Shown here: piece by piece, positions 1 to 8,300 of the stretch
How positions within the stretch are numbered: the first letter of the stretch is position 1
Layout of the letters: each line of letters begins with the position of its first letter
Assembly: GCA_020350725.1 (NCBI GenBank)
Contig: CP070719.1
Coordinates: forward strand, 1,132,998-1,150,580
DNA from: a bacterium
Lineage (GTDB): Bacteria; BMS3Abin14
Reading direction: 5' to 3'
Length of the DNA stretch: 17,583 nt
The notes under the pieces: generated by a model
Seen by the model: the letters and a program-made list of their open reading frames with translations, nothing else
What the model was told of the DNA's origin: nothing
The model's database searches: none
Position numbers and translations under genes: made by a program

Positions 1-95
1 GCATCCGGGACGTCCGGCAGGGTCCTGACGGTTTTGTGTACCTTCTCACGGATGCCAGGGAGGGCCGGATCCTTCGCCTGGAACCGGCGGAATGA
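1..95 (+). CDS. PQQ-dependent sugar dehydrogenase, C-terminal fragment
   Basis: The reading frame beginning at base 3 is open from the window edge to a TGA at 93-95 and encodes about 30 residues. They include [11 protein letters not shown] and a terminal GRILRLEP. This matches the last blade of soluble PQQ-dependent glucose/sorbosone (aldose) dehydrogenases, which oxidise sugars in the periplasm and typically end in a '[16 protein letters not shown]' strand. Only the tail is present, so catalytic and PQQ-binding residues lie outside the window. Other beta-propeller proteins could share such an ending. The gene is followed immediately by a repeat cluster and no terminator hairpin is evident. 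Confidence 0.7.
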   Translation, partial: IRDVRQGPDGFVYLLTDAREGRILRLEPAE

Positions 96-240
96 GGGAA
101 AAGAGAGTTCACAGTTCACGGTTCACGGTGGGGAATCAGAGCATTAGAGGATTAGAAATTAGAGATTAGAAATCAATCCAAAATCCAAAGTCCAAGATCC
201 AAAAAAATAACTCTCAGTTCACCGTTCCCAGTTCCCAGTT

Positions 241-277
241 ATAGATTGCTTCACTCAAATATCGGTTCGCAATGACA
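241..277 (-). repeat. ~35-bp dispersed dyad element, copy 1
   Basis: The element reads, on the minus strand, TGTCATTGCGAACCGATA followed by TTTGAGTGAAGCAATCTAT. Over the aligned 37 bp it differs from copy 2 (10272-10308) at one base. ATTGC and GCAAT near the two ends are inverted repeats, so the element can fold. It sits directly next to a 7-bp GTTC array, as copy 2 does. Dispersed intergenic elements starting GTCATTGCG and ending GAAGCAATC are common in environmental bacterial genomes, from general recollection. Confidence 0.8.
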
Positions 278-373
278 ACCGCTATTTGTCTCCGCGCTCC
301 CTCTGGACGCTGGCCTCTGGACTCTGGACTCATTTCCCCCCCCCGCGTCCGCTTCTCGCCTGCCCTTCCTGCC

Positions 374-404
374 GTGAGCTTGTCGAACGGAGCCTGTCGA
401 AGGG
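374..404. repeat. TGTCGAA-type intergenic repeat pair
   Basis: Two adjacent related units, GAGCTTGTCGAACGG and GAGCCTGTCGAAGGG-like, sit side by side in repeat cluster 1. The pattern (G/A)GCYTGTCGAA resembles a widely dispersed intergenic motif seen in many environmental genomes. No second copy was noticed in this window. Its role is unknown. Confidence 0.5.
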
Positions 405-578
405 CTCCCTCTCCCCCTCGCCCTATCTCCCCCTCTGGACGCTGGCCCCTGGCCTCTGGACTCATTTCTCCCCGCATCCGCCCCTCGTCCATGCGCCCCC
501 TCCGGTCCCAGCCTCAGGAGGTACCCCTTGTCCCCGGCAGTATTGTAGTCCAGAGGCTGATTGCCTTATCATGTCCCC

Positions 579-1523
579 ATGAGAGGTCCGCTGATACTCC
601 TGGTTGTCGCCATTCTCATCCACTTCCCCTCTGGCTCGGGAGTAAGGGCGGCGGAGAAAGGCAGATGGATAAAGGGTTCCTTCCAACACGACGGGCGAAA
701 GAGGACCTACAGGCTGCGGCTGCCTCCTTCCTTTGCGGGCGGGGAAACAATCCCCCTGGTCCTGGTCCTCCACGGAGGAGGCGGGACGGCTCGGGCGATG
801 GTCAAACTGTCCCATTTTCACAAGGTGGCCGACCGGGAAGGCTTCATGGCCGTCTTCCCGGACGGGTTCAGGAGACACTGGAACGACGGCCGGATAATAG
901 ACGATTACCCGGCCCACCGGCAAGGGGTCGATGATGTGGGATTTCTTTCCCGACTGATCTCCACCCTGACGAAGGAATGGGGGGCCGATCCGGAAAGGGT
1001 TTACGTGACCGGTGCCTCCAACGGCGGCATGATGGCCCTGCGTCTCGCATGCGAGGTGAACGACCGGTTGGCCGCCGCTGCGCCTGTTATCGCCGCCCTT
1101 CCCCTGGACCTGTCGGACTCATGCCGGCCGGCTCGACCCCTTCCTATCCTCATGATCAACGGAAGTGAGGACGGGTTGGTGCCCTGGGAAGGAGGTCATG
1201 TGCGTTTCGGCAGGAGGAGGATAGGGACGATCCTCTCCGTCCCCGAAACGCTTTCCCGATGGGTTCGAAACAACGGTTGTCTTGGGCCGGTGCAGGAAAC
1301 AGATCTTCCCGACGCCGACCCGGGAGACAAAACCAGGATCACCCGGTACGATTACACCGGTTGCCGCGACGGCAAGGAGGTTTCCCTCCTGGAGGTAAAC
1401 GGCGGCGGCCACACTTGGCCGGGAGGCTTTCAGTATGCGCCCAGAGCCATCGTGGGCAGGACCAGCCGGGACATGGATGCGGCCGAGGTTATCTGGGACT
1501 TCTTCTCAAGGCACCGGCGTTGA
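579..1523 (+). CDS. Secreted PHB depolymerase / LpqC-family alpha/beta-hydrolase esterase
   Basis: A 314-residue alpha/beta-hydrolase of the polyhydroxybutyrate depolymerase/LpqC/feruloyl-esterase group (COG3509-type). These enzymes hydrolyse ester bonds outside the cytoplasm. Starting at the ATG at 579, the protein opens with a signal peptide (MRGPLILLVVAIL...) and a likely cleavage after VRAA near residue 25. The HGGGG oxyanion segment is near residue 65. The nucleophile is in GASNGG (Ser about 147), the acid is probably Asp about 198 in NGSEDG, and the histidine is in GGGHTWPGG (about 278). Four cysteines could form disulfides. An in-frame TTG at 561 has AGAGG at 552-556 only four bases upstream; ATG 579 has no good Shine-Dalgarno, so the exact start is uncertain. 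I prefer 579 because it begins the signal peptide. The substrate (PHB, feruloyl ester or other) cannot be told from sequence. The gene stands alone between repeat cluster 1 and malic enzyme. Confidence 0.85.
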   Translation: MRGPLILLVVAILIHFPSGSGVRAAEKGRWIKGSFQHDGRKRTYRLRLPPSFAGGETIPLVLVLHGGGGTARAMVKLSHFHKVADREGFMAVFPDGFRRHWNDGRIIDDYPAHRQGVDDVGFLSRLISTLTKEWGADPERVYVTGASNGGMMALRLACEVNDRLAAAAPVIAALPLDLSDSCRPARPLPILMINGSEDGLVPWEGGHVRFGRRRIGTILSVPETLSRWVRNNGCLGPVQETDLPDADPGDKTRITRYDYTGCRDGKEVSLLEVNGGGHTWPGGFQYAPRAIVGRTSRDMDAAEVIWDFFSRHRR

Positions 1524-1660
1524 TGTGGCCCGGATGAGGCGTGTGGCCTCGCCCATGTCCCGGGTCCGGCGGCGTCTTTCCACCGGCTGATCATGCCCTT
1601 GGGGTCTGCGTCGGGGGCTCCGAACCCGGTGGATGGTCCGGGAATATTTCTCCACCACTT

Positions 1661-1689
1661 TTGCAATCACGCACAATATTCCGTAGTAT
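1661..1689 (+). promoter_or_regulatory. Sigma-70-type promoter for malic enzyme gene
   Basis: TTGCAA (1661-1666), a 17-bp spacer and TAGTAT (1684-1689) form a plausible -35/-10 pair. Transcription would begin near 1696, about 60 bases before the malic enzyme start. This supports separate transcription from the upstream esterase. It was found by eye only. Confidence 0.5.
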
Positions 1690-1757
1690 CAGGACAGTGG
1701 TTCCGGCCTTCGGGAAATGCCGTGCTGCCAATTAAAGCCAGGCCAAAGGGGGAGATC

Positions 1758-3473
1758 ATGCTTCGATACCGGATTTACAGGGACGAGAAGGGTGAGGACA
1801 CCATCGAGATCGACGCGGAAGGTGTCGAACTTCTTCACAATCCCATTCTCAACAAAGGGTCCGCTTTTACCCATGAGGAGCGGCGGCTGTTCAGAATAGA
1901 AGGGCTGCTTCCTCCCGCCGTGTCCACCCTGGAACAGCAGATAGCAAGGAGATACGAGAGCTTTACCGACAAGACCTCCGACCTGGAGAGATATATCTTT
2001 CTCCGGTCTCTCCAGGACCGCAACGAGACCCTTTTCTACGCGCTTCTCCTGGAACACCTTGAGGAGATGATACCCATTGTCTACACTCCGACCGTGGGCC
2101 TTGCCTGTCAGAAGTTCAGCCACATATTCCGGTTCACGAGGGGAGTCTTTCTCTCCCCGGACAATATCGATGAGGTAGACAAGATCTTCCAGTCTCTGCC
2201 CCATAAGGAGGTTGAGATGATCGTGGTGACCGATTCGGAGGGTATCCTCGGGATCGGGGACCAGGGCATAGGGGGCATGGGGATCCCGGTGGGCAAACTG
2301 TCCCTTTACACCGCCGGGGCGGGGATCAACCCGTCCAGCTGTCTGCCCGTCGCCCTGGACGTGGGCACCGACAACGAGGGACTTCTGAACGATCCTCTCT
2401 ACCTTGGCGTGAGGTCCGGAAGACTGCGGGGGAAAGAGTATTTTGATTTCGTGGACAAATTCGTGAAGGGCGTTAAGACGAATTTCCCAAAAGCCGTACT
2501 GCAGTGGGAGGATTTCAGCAAGCAGAACGCATTCACCCTTCTGGAACGGTACAGACACGAGATCCCGTCCTTCAATGACGATATCCAGGGAACCGGGGCC
2601 GTTACCCTTGCCGGCATTAAGGGGGCCTTGAGGATCAAGGGAGAGAAGCTTGAGGATCAGGTGTTTGCTGTCCTTGGTGCAGGTGCCGGAGGCATAGGGG
2701 TCGCCAGACAGATCTGCTCCGCCCTCGTCGAGAGAGGATTGCCTCTGAGTGAGGCCAGAGACAGGATCTTCGTCCTCGACAGCAGGGGCGTCATCTACGA
2801 GGGAAGGGCCGGCGTGGATGAGTACAAGAGGGAGTTCTCGAGGAGCGCCGGATTTGCCAGGGGGTGGTCTCTCAGGGACCAGGGCGGGATCTCGCTGTCG
2901 GACACGGTGAGGAATTCAGGGGTCAGTGTTCTCATCGGCCTTTCAGGGATAAGGGAGTCTTTTACCGAAAAAATCGTCAGGGAGATGGCCCTTCTGGTGG
3001 ACAGGCCTGTTATCTTCCCCTTATCCAACCCCACCGACAGGACGGAGGCCGAGCCCGAGGACCTTTACCGATGGACCGAGGGGAGGGCGATCGTGGCCAC
3101 CGGGAGCCCCTTCCCAAGCGTGGAATACGGGGGAAAAGTCCTTTTCACCGGCCAGGGAAACAACGTGTTCATCTTTCCCGGAGTGGGGCTGGGAGCCCTT
3201 TCGGTGGGAGCGAAGGTGATCACCGACGAGATGCTCACTGCGGCGGGCAAAAGGCTTTCCGAGATGGTTCCGGAAGAGAGGCTCGATCTGAACTGCGTCT
3301 ATCCCCCCATTTCGGATCTGAGGAACCTGTGCAGAGAGATCGCCGTGGAGGTGGCCAGGGTGGCCGTTGACCAAGGGGTCGGAACAAAACCCGCGGACTC
3401 TGGAACGCTGGCGGAGGCGGTGACCTCCAGGATGTGGGTGCCCAGATACCCCAGGTATGCCAGGGGCTCCTGA
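1758..3473 (+). CDS. maeA: NAD-dependent malic enzyme (oxaloacetate-decarboxylating)
   Basis: This 571-residue cytoplasmic enzyme oxidatively decarboxylates malate to pyruvate and CO2 with NAD(P)+; its length matches E. coli MaeA/SfcA (about 565). The N-terminal malic domain holds YTPTVG (residues 109-114, catalytic Tyr), VVTDSEGILGIGDQG (157-170) and the catalytic Lys in PVGKLSLYTAGAGI (about 180). Acidic metal ligands lie in WEDF (250-253) and FNDDIQGTG (272-280). The NAD domain starts with GAGAGGIG (308-314), and IFPLSNPT and GQGNNVFIFPGVGLG follow. The frame stays open upstream to 1593, but that extension is unlike the family. ATG 1758 is preceded by AAGGGGGAG (1746-1754) and begins the family-like sequence. 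NAD rather than NADP preference is inferred from the large-type architecture. The gene seems monocistronic, with a candidate promoter at 1661-1689. Confidence 0.95.
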   Translation: MLRYRIYRDEKGEDTIEIDAEGVELLHNPILNKGSAFTHEERRLFRIEGLLPPAVSTLEQQIARRYESFTDKTSDLERYIFLRSLQDRNETLFYALLLEHLEEMIPIVYTPTVGLACQKFSHIFRFTRGVFLSPDNIDEVDKIFQSLPHKEVEMIVVTDSEGILGIGDQGIGGMGIPVGKLSLYTAGAGINPSSCLPVALDVGTDNEGLLNDPLYLGVRSGRLRGKEYFDFVDKFVKGVKTNFPKAVLQWEDFSKQNAFTLLERYRHEIPSFNDDIQGTGAVTLAGIKGALRIKGEKLEDQVFAVLGAGAGGIGVARQICSALVERGLPLSEARDRIFVLDSRGVIYEGRAGVDEYKREFSRSAGFARGWSLRDQGGISLSDTVRNSGVSVLIGLSGIRESFTEKIVREMALLVDRPVIFPLSNPTDRTEAEPEDLYRWTEGRAIVATGSPFPSVEYGGKVLFTGQGNNVFIFPGVGLGALSVGAKVITDEMLTAAGKRLSEMVPEERLDLNCVYPPISDLRNLCREIAVEVARVAVDQGVGTKPADSGTLAEAVTSRMWVPRYPRYARGS

Positions 3474-3685
3474 AACCCGGGTGGGGTGGTCGATGGGAGA
3501 TCAACGGGAGGGGAGCTCCCGGAATTCCTGAAAACTTGCCGGTTTCCTTACCCTGATCCATTCTCCCCGCCCCGGTCATCAAGGATTTATAATGGCCATG
3601 CCAGGTCCCGCACTTCCCCGGAATAGCCTGTCGGGTAAGGGTCATTCTGTGTTATCTTCGGGGAAACGAGCAAAGGAGGTTGATG

Positions 3686-4051
3686 ATGGGCAGGACAATC
3701 GCCATATTTCTCACGGTTCTGATGATAACGGCCGCCTTGACGGCGGCTGGTGTGACCGCGGATGAGAAGATACCCGACACCATTACCATTGAGAAAGCAC
3801 AGGCCGAGAAACCCGCCGTCGTCTTTCCCCACGGGGATCATGCCAAAAAGTTCGACTGCTTGAAATGCCATCATAAAGCGGCTTCCAAGGATGAGGTTGC
3901 AAGCTGTTTCAAGTGCCACGGCGTGGATCCCGATGCCCCCGATCCCTCCGTGGCCAGCGCCAAGGAAAACCCCTTCCACATCCGATGCAGAGGCTGTCAC
4001 AAGGAACAGGGACTAGGTCCCTCCAAATGCAGTGGGTGTCACAGAGAATAG
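3686..4051 (+). CDS. Periplasmic tetraheme cytochrome c3 (class III)
   Basis: A 121-residue exported multiheme cytochrome. A signal peptide (about residues 1-25, hydrophobic FLTVLMITAALTAAG) is followed by four CxxCH heme-binding motifs at residues 58-62, 74-78, 101-105 and 115-119. The protein has exactly eight histidines: four proximal ones in the CxxCH motifs and four others (49, 52, 63, 98). That is the number needed for bis-His ligation of all four hemes, the hallmark of cytochrome c3. The PHGDH and CHH arrangement also fits PF02085. Such proteins shuttle electrons between periplasmic hydrogenases or formate dehydrogenases and membrane complexes. The start is ambiguous between tandem ATGs at 3683 and 3686; AAAGGAGG at 3672-3679 gives a better 6-base spacing to 3686. 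No hydrogenase or redox partner gene is adjacent. A terminator follows at 4119. Confidence 0.92.
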   Translation: MGRTIAIFLTVLMITAALTAAGVTADEKIPDTITIEKAQAEKPAVVFPHGDHAKKFDCLKCHHKAASKDEVASCFKCHGVDPDAPDPSVASAKENPFHIRCRGCHKEQGLGPSKCSGCHRE

Positions 4052-4118
4052 AGCCGGAGGCCGTTTACACGGGAAACCGTCCCTGCACGGCGGTGTTCAG
4101 GAAAAGGCATGTCTCCGG

Positions 4119-4151
4119 AAACGGGGAAGGGGAAAAACCTTCCCCGTTTTT
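4119..4151 (+). terminator. Rho-independent terminator after cytochrome c3
   Basis: AAACGGGGAAGG (4119-4130) pairs perfectly with CCTTCCCCGTTT (4138-4149) across a 7-base loop and runs into TTTTT (4147-4151). It lies 68 bases after the cytochrome stop. On the opposite strand only a short T-run follows, so it is probably one-directional. Confidence 0.88.
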
Positions 4152-4276
4152 ATGTCGGACACAGAGAATCCGGAACCTTGACAAGCGAGGATGACCACCC
4201 CGGTCGGGACGCCCGCCCAGGGTGTGTCACGTCGTCCTGTCCTGTTTTCGATACACTACCGCGAGGAGCCTCTCCT

Positions 4277-4507
4277 TCAGATGTTCCCCCTCCTCTCCCT
4301 TTGACTCCTGCGTCTGTCGTTATTCCCCAGCCAGATCTCCACAGCCTGCTGCCGCCTGTCCAAAGGAAACATGCGCCGGTCCTCCGGTCCCTTCCGTCTG
4401 TCCCGGGCGCCCATCCTCCTGTCGATGGTTTCGAACGGCGCTGCTGATCCACCCATCCGGCGGTTAACGACACCGGATCTTCGACCCGGATATCCCGATC
4501 TTTCCAT
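4277..4507 (-). CDS. Small Arg-rich protein with exact 7-residue (D)RR repeat
   Basis: A 76-residue basic protein of no family I can name. Arg-Arg pairs occur at residues 9, 16, 30, 37, 44, 51, 65 and 72, all in one heptad register. The residue before each pair is Asp in five cases (29, 36, 43, 50, 64), otherwise Gly, Asn or Glu. Two heptads (around 23 and 58) lack the pair but keep phase. The start at 4507 is chosen because GGGAGG (complement of 4514-4519) lies 6 bases upstream. The frame remains open to 4756 upstream, but that part lacks the repeat. The gene is convergent with the cytochrome and monocistronic. No signal peptide or membrane segment is visible. Short DRR tandem tracts occur as tails or linkers in some deltaproteobacterial signalling proteins (general recollection); here the whole protein is the repeat. 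Nucleic-acid or acidic-surface binding is conceivable but is inference only. Confidence 0.7.
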   Translation of the reverse strand: MERSGYPGRRSGVVNRRMGGSAAPFETIDRRMGARDRRKGPEDRRMFPLDRRQQAVEIWLGNNDRRRSQRERRGNI

Positions 4508-4606
4508 TGCTCGCCTCCCGCCCACGCCGACCGCCTTTGGCAGCGAAGGAACGCTGCCGGGGGCGGTGTCTAATGGGCCGTGCATGCTGCGACCCGCCCT
4601 TCTCAC

Positions 4607-4616
4607 TATAATTATA
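4607..4616. promoter_or_regulatory. AT-rich TATAAT site upstream of the heptad-repeat gene
   Basis: TATAATTATA is an island in GC-rich DNA that contains a TATAAT hexamer on each strand (plus 4607-4612; minus 4616-4611). On the minus strand it would place a start about 95 bases before the heptad-repeat gene. No good -35 is present at 17 bp (ACCGGA), so this is weak. The rest of 4508-4680 holds nothing else I recognise. Confidence 0.3.
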
Positions 4617-4679
4617 TCAGACGGCCGATAGCCTCCGGTGCCGTGACGGGAGGGGTCCCGGGACGATCCGGAATAAGTC

Positions 4680-4710
4680 TTGGCATTTGAACCCGGTGCT
4701 GCTCTATAAT
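4680..4710 (+). promoter_or_regulatory. Possible sigma-70 promoter for the small-ORF/membrane-protein pair
   Basis: TTGGCA (4680-4685) and TATAAT (4705-4710) are good hexamers, but the spacer is 19 bp, longer than ideal. Transcription from about 4717 would cover the candidate ORF at 4783 and the membrane protein at 4959. Confidence 0.4.
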
Positions 4711-4782
4711 GACCGCCGGGACCATCACCCAAGCCCTCCTGTGCGGGCTTCATCAAGTGATCGGCCGGGACGGGAGCCTACC

Positions 4783-4959
4783 ATGGCTTCCACCCATTCC
4801 GTGAATCCGCTGAAAACGGGGCGACGGAGCGGCGGGGGCCATGGTCTGCGGAGGATCAGGGGCGGGGAAGGAATGTTCCCGTCACGGCAGGAGCAAGACT
4901 TCGGCCGCAATCAAGGGTTCGGGAAAAGGATGACCATGACTGCACGGGGAGAGCCGTGA
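4783..4959 (+). CDS. Possible small Gly/Arg-rich ORF coupled to membrane protein
   Basis: A 58-residue ORF with ATG at 4783 and GGGAG (4772-4776) 6 bases upstream. Its stop TGA (4957-4959) overlaps the next start as TGATG, the arrangement of a translationally coupled pair. A candidate promoter precedes it. Against it, the composition is simple (GRRSGGGHGLRRIRGGEG) and no family is recognisable, so it could be a leader peptide or chance. No signal peptide or transmembrane segment is seen. Confidence 0.35.
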   Translation: MASTHSVNPLKTGRRSGGGHGLRRIRGGEGMFPSRQEQDFGRNQGFGKRMTMTARGEP

Positions 4960-5255
4960 TGAAAAAATTGTTCCTGTACCAAAGTACCGCTGTTTTCGTC
5001 CTGCTCTATATCCAGATGGCCGTTCAGGAGGGTGATCTCAACGTCCTGTTGTTGACGATACAGAACTTCTCGGTCATCCTCGCCCTGTCCATCCTGGTGT
5101 CGGTCTTCGTCACGGGCATACGCAGGCTGTTCTCCCGCACGCTGGATGTGAAGGATGCGGTTCTGAGGACGTCCGTCTATGTCCTGCCCATCTACTATGT
5201 CATGCAGCTGCTTGGATGGCTTATTAATCAGGATATCATCGACCCCGGTACCTGA
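4959..5255 (+). CDS. Small hypothetical membrane protein, about three TM segments
   Basis: A 98-residue hydrophobic protein of unknown family. Hydrophobic stretches at about residues 5-22, 29-52 and 72-88 suggest two or three membrane passes, with basic loops (GIRRLFSRT) between the second and third. ATG 4959 follows GGGGAG (4946-4951) at suitable spacing; an in-frame GTG at 4956 is the alternative. It is convergent with the glutamate dehydrogenase gene, whose stop lies 64 bases away. No clear terminator is visible in that gap. I cannot assign a function. Confidence 0.7.
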   Translation: MKKLFLYQSTAVFVLLYIQMAVQEGDLNVLLLTIQNFSVILALSILVSVFVTGIRRLFSRTLDVKDAVLRTSVYVLPIYYVMQLLGWLINQDIIDPGT

Positions 5256-5319
5256 GACCGGTTCAAAGTCCCCGAACAACGGGCATCATGATACCCCGGC
5301 ACAGAGGCGACCGCCCGTC

Positions 5320-8300
5320 TCAGGTCCTGTCGCCGGCTGTTCGGGAGAAAACCCTCCTCAAATGTCCCACGACGACGTCCTCGAAGTCAGCCTCACGGCT
5401 GCTCCTGTAGACCAGGGACGAGGCTATCTCGCTGGCCAGGATGGCATATCGGTACTTTGAAGGCAGCCTGCCGATCCGGCTGCGATACTTGCGCTTCTCC
5501 CGTATCAGATCCGGCATGTGGTCGAGGAGAGCCTTTCGAAAGAGGACCTGTTCGCACATTTCCGGGTTTCGCTGGAGAAAATCGAACAGCCTGCCGTACA
5601 GGCTATTGATCTCCCTGCTGATCTCATCCGAGATCTCGGTGTAGAGACGGCGACCCTCGGCTTCCCTGTGCCTGGCCAGGATAAGCCGGGCCTCATCGGC
5701 AGCCCTTCTTTCCAGGATACTCAGCACATCCGACACGTATCGGTCCTTTTCGGCAAGGAACTCCTCCTCCGTCATGAGCAGATTGGCGATGACCTCGTAG
5801 GAGGAGGATATCACGCCGCACTTGTTGGCGGATGCGTCACGCATGACGATAACGCCCTTCTTCTGGATCTGGTCCCTCGCTTCGGGCGTCAGAAAGGAAT
5901 TGGCTCCCTCGACAATGGCTTTTACCGTTGGCGGCCCGCCCTCCGGAAAGAACTGGTGCCAGTTGTCCTCATGGATGGTCTCCGGCCTCCCGCCTGCAGG
6001 GATGAACAGGTCGGCAGGCGTGGTGAAGATGACCTCATCGAACTCGCGGTGGTATCGGTCCAGGGAGACCCAGCGCTCCTCGAATCCTTCTTCGGTGCGG
6101 GCTACTCTCCAGAAGAGCTTGACCAGGCCGGACTGTCTCGTTCGGCTTCGGTAGAGGAGAAAACCGCCGGGGTGGAGCTTCACCGTCCGAAACGCATCCA
6201 CATCTCCCCTGAAGAGGATTCGTCTCAATTCGGCCCTGCTCAGGCCTTCGGGGTCGTAAAGGACCCCGGACCCGTCCAAGATGAGGACGATCTTGACCCG
6301 CGGACATCTGTCGAGGAGGAGGCGGATTGCGTTGCCGGCCACATCGCCGTTGGGTCCGCCGGTCAGCTTGACCGTGAAGCGATCACGGCGCATGTCAAGA
6401 CCCAGCTCCGCCATGGTGACCTCCGCGAAGGTCACCACACCGGTGGAGGTGACCCCGTACTCCTTGTGATTGATGCCCACCTTCTTGCTGGAGATTATGC
6501 CACTCCCCAGCAGATACCCCCTGTTCACCGAAAGCCAGGCGATCGCCTCCACCATGGAGTCGTGCATGTTCTCATCGGGTCCCAGCTCGATGGCCTCCTC
6601 CTCGCCGTAGAAGTCCACCACGCGGCTCTCCCGAGCCCTGCCGCCCTCGGTCACGAAGATGTCCAGAAAGGCATTGATGAAGCCGTACTGGGCCTTGTAC
6701 ATTCGCTGATCCACCAGGTCACGGTCATCCAGAGCCCGGCCGTCGACGACGACCACCATCTTGGACCCGCCCTCGTAGATGTCCTTGTTCTTCAGGTGCT
6801 GGGTATGGGCCAGAACGTAGACCTCCCGGAACAGGGAGTTTACGGAGGTGATAAAGTCGTCCTGTGTCCTCACCACGACGGTTCTCCATCCCCCCCTGGC
6901 GATGTCCGAAAACCCTATGTGGTAACCGAATCCATATCGGCCGAAGAAGAAGGTGACCCTGAACGGCAGATCCGAGGGAAGGTCGGCCGTAAAGGAGGGG
7001 TCCAGTTCAGTCAGGTAGGAGGGGTCAAGCCGAAAGGAGAGGGCCTGCTTTTCAAGGACGAAGAAGTTGGTCTTGAGGGTGTGCCTGATGAAGGACAGAC
7101 AGCACCGGAAGACGTTCCTGCGGATCTGGTCCAGGCGCCTGTGGCCGGTATTGTATCTGGCGACGGCGGTCTCGGTCTCCTCCAGATCTTTCCGGTAGGA
7201 CGCCTCCCTGTCCCTCACTTCGGGGTCGAACCTGACGCGAAAGAGACTTACCAGCAGCCGGCTGATCTCCGGGTTGCCGTGAAAGGCCCGTTCGACGGTC
7301 TCGAGCTCGTAGACATCGGGTTGGTTGTGGGCCAGGTTGGTGTGGCAGAAGGCGATGAAGGCGTTCACCAGCGAGGCATCTTCGCCGTCCATGATCCGGT
7401 TCCTGACGAATTCCCTATAGGTCAGGGATTCCGACGACAGGACCTGGGTGTTGTACAGCTCCTGTCGCAGGCGGAAAAAAACCTCTGAGTCGCGGGCCGG
7501 TGAGACCGTATCTCTTGCCCGGACGTAGAACGTTCCCAGAAAATAGGGATGGATGCCGTTGTTGATAATGAGGCTGTAGGTGCGGTTGATGGCGACTTTC
7601 AGACGGTTGAAAATCTCCAGTATCTGGAGGAGGAACTGCTCCTGTGGAGGGTTGCCGGCGGCGAACAGGACCCGGTAACCACCCGTCATGTCGGGCTCGC
7701 GGATCTCCTCGACGTCGAGGTAGGTTCCTCCGTGGCGGATTCCCCGGTCGTACAGTTGCAGAACCTGGGCTATCCGGCGAAAGGGGGAGATGCCCACGTA
7801 GTCCCTGTTGTTGAGGAACAGGATCGAGAGGTCCTTCTCATAATGGCTGAAGTCGTACTCGGGATAATGCCGACGGAGGGCGTCCCTGACTCCTTTCCGG
7901 ACTTTATCCGGGATCGACACCCGTCTTTTCCGGGTGATCTCGTGGCGATCCTTCCGGTCGAATTCGTACTTCTGGATCTCCAGTTCGTTGGGCAGGCCCG
8001 GAGGGGCCCCGTAGGAATGGATGATCTCGATGTAGGAGATCTCCCTCTCCTGCAGGGTCCTGAGTGTGTTGTAGACGGATCCGGGCCTGTTCATGCAGGC
8101 CAGGATGAACACCTTGTCCCGGTCGGCCAGGACCAGCCTGCGATCGTGGGCAAGGTTGTCCATCCCGGAGGCGAGGGTGGATAGGGCCTGGACCTCCTCC
8201 CTCATGGTGATGAAGAAATAGGGGTGTATATGTTCCCGCAGCCAGTCCAGGTTCCTCTCACCGGCGTGGCAGCTGTCACCGATACGCCGGCGAATTTTCG

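Larger units (their letters stand above)
104..490. repeat. Intergenic repeat cluster 1 (7-bp and 8-bp periodic word arrays)
   Basis: This gap contains no credible gene. It is a string of short degenerate tandem arrays. GTTCAC-type units start at 107, 114 and 121. ATTAGA units start at 143, 151, 158 and 165. TCCA units start at 177, 184, 191 and 198. GTTC units start at 217, 224, 231 and 238. CTGG units start at 303, 310, 317 and 324, and again at 435, 442, 449 and 456. All are spaced 7 bp apart except one 8-bp step. A C-rich stretch around 404-435 has a period near 8. A 37-bp dyad element (241-277) and a TGAGCTTGTCGAA / GCCTGTCGAAGGG pair (374-404) are embedded. Open frames crossing this region are low-complexity and rejected as coding. 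Confidence 0.85.

Noticed and set aside
104-490. CRISPR array
   Set aside because: Repeats are 7-8 bp, degenerate and directly tandem without unique spacers of constant length, and no cas genes are nearby.
272-934. 220-residue open frame starting in repeat cluster 1
   Set aside because: Its first half translates the word repeats and its second half overlaps the esterase in another frame, with Pro/Arg/Gly-rich low-complexity sequence.
3505-3521. Terminator after malic enzyme (CGGGAG/CTCCCG stem)
   Set aside because: Only 6 bp with no T-run after it; not enough to call.
4680-4700. Sigma-54 promoter (TTGGCA ... TGCT)
   Set aside because: The GG and GC doublets are separated by 14 bases rather than the required 10. 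The sigma-70 reading with TATAAT is preferred, though its 19-bp spacer is not ideal.
5518-7488. 656-residue plus-strand open frame opposite the glutamate dehydrogenase gene
   Set aside because: The minus-strand frame has unmistakable enzyme motifs throughout. The plus-strand frame has no recognisable domain, no ribosome site and a Val/Gly/Asp-rich composition typical of an antisense shadow in GC-rich DNA. The same applies to 7549-8184.
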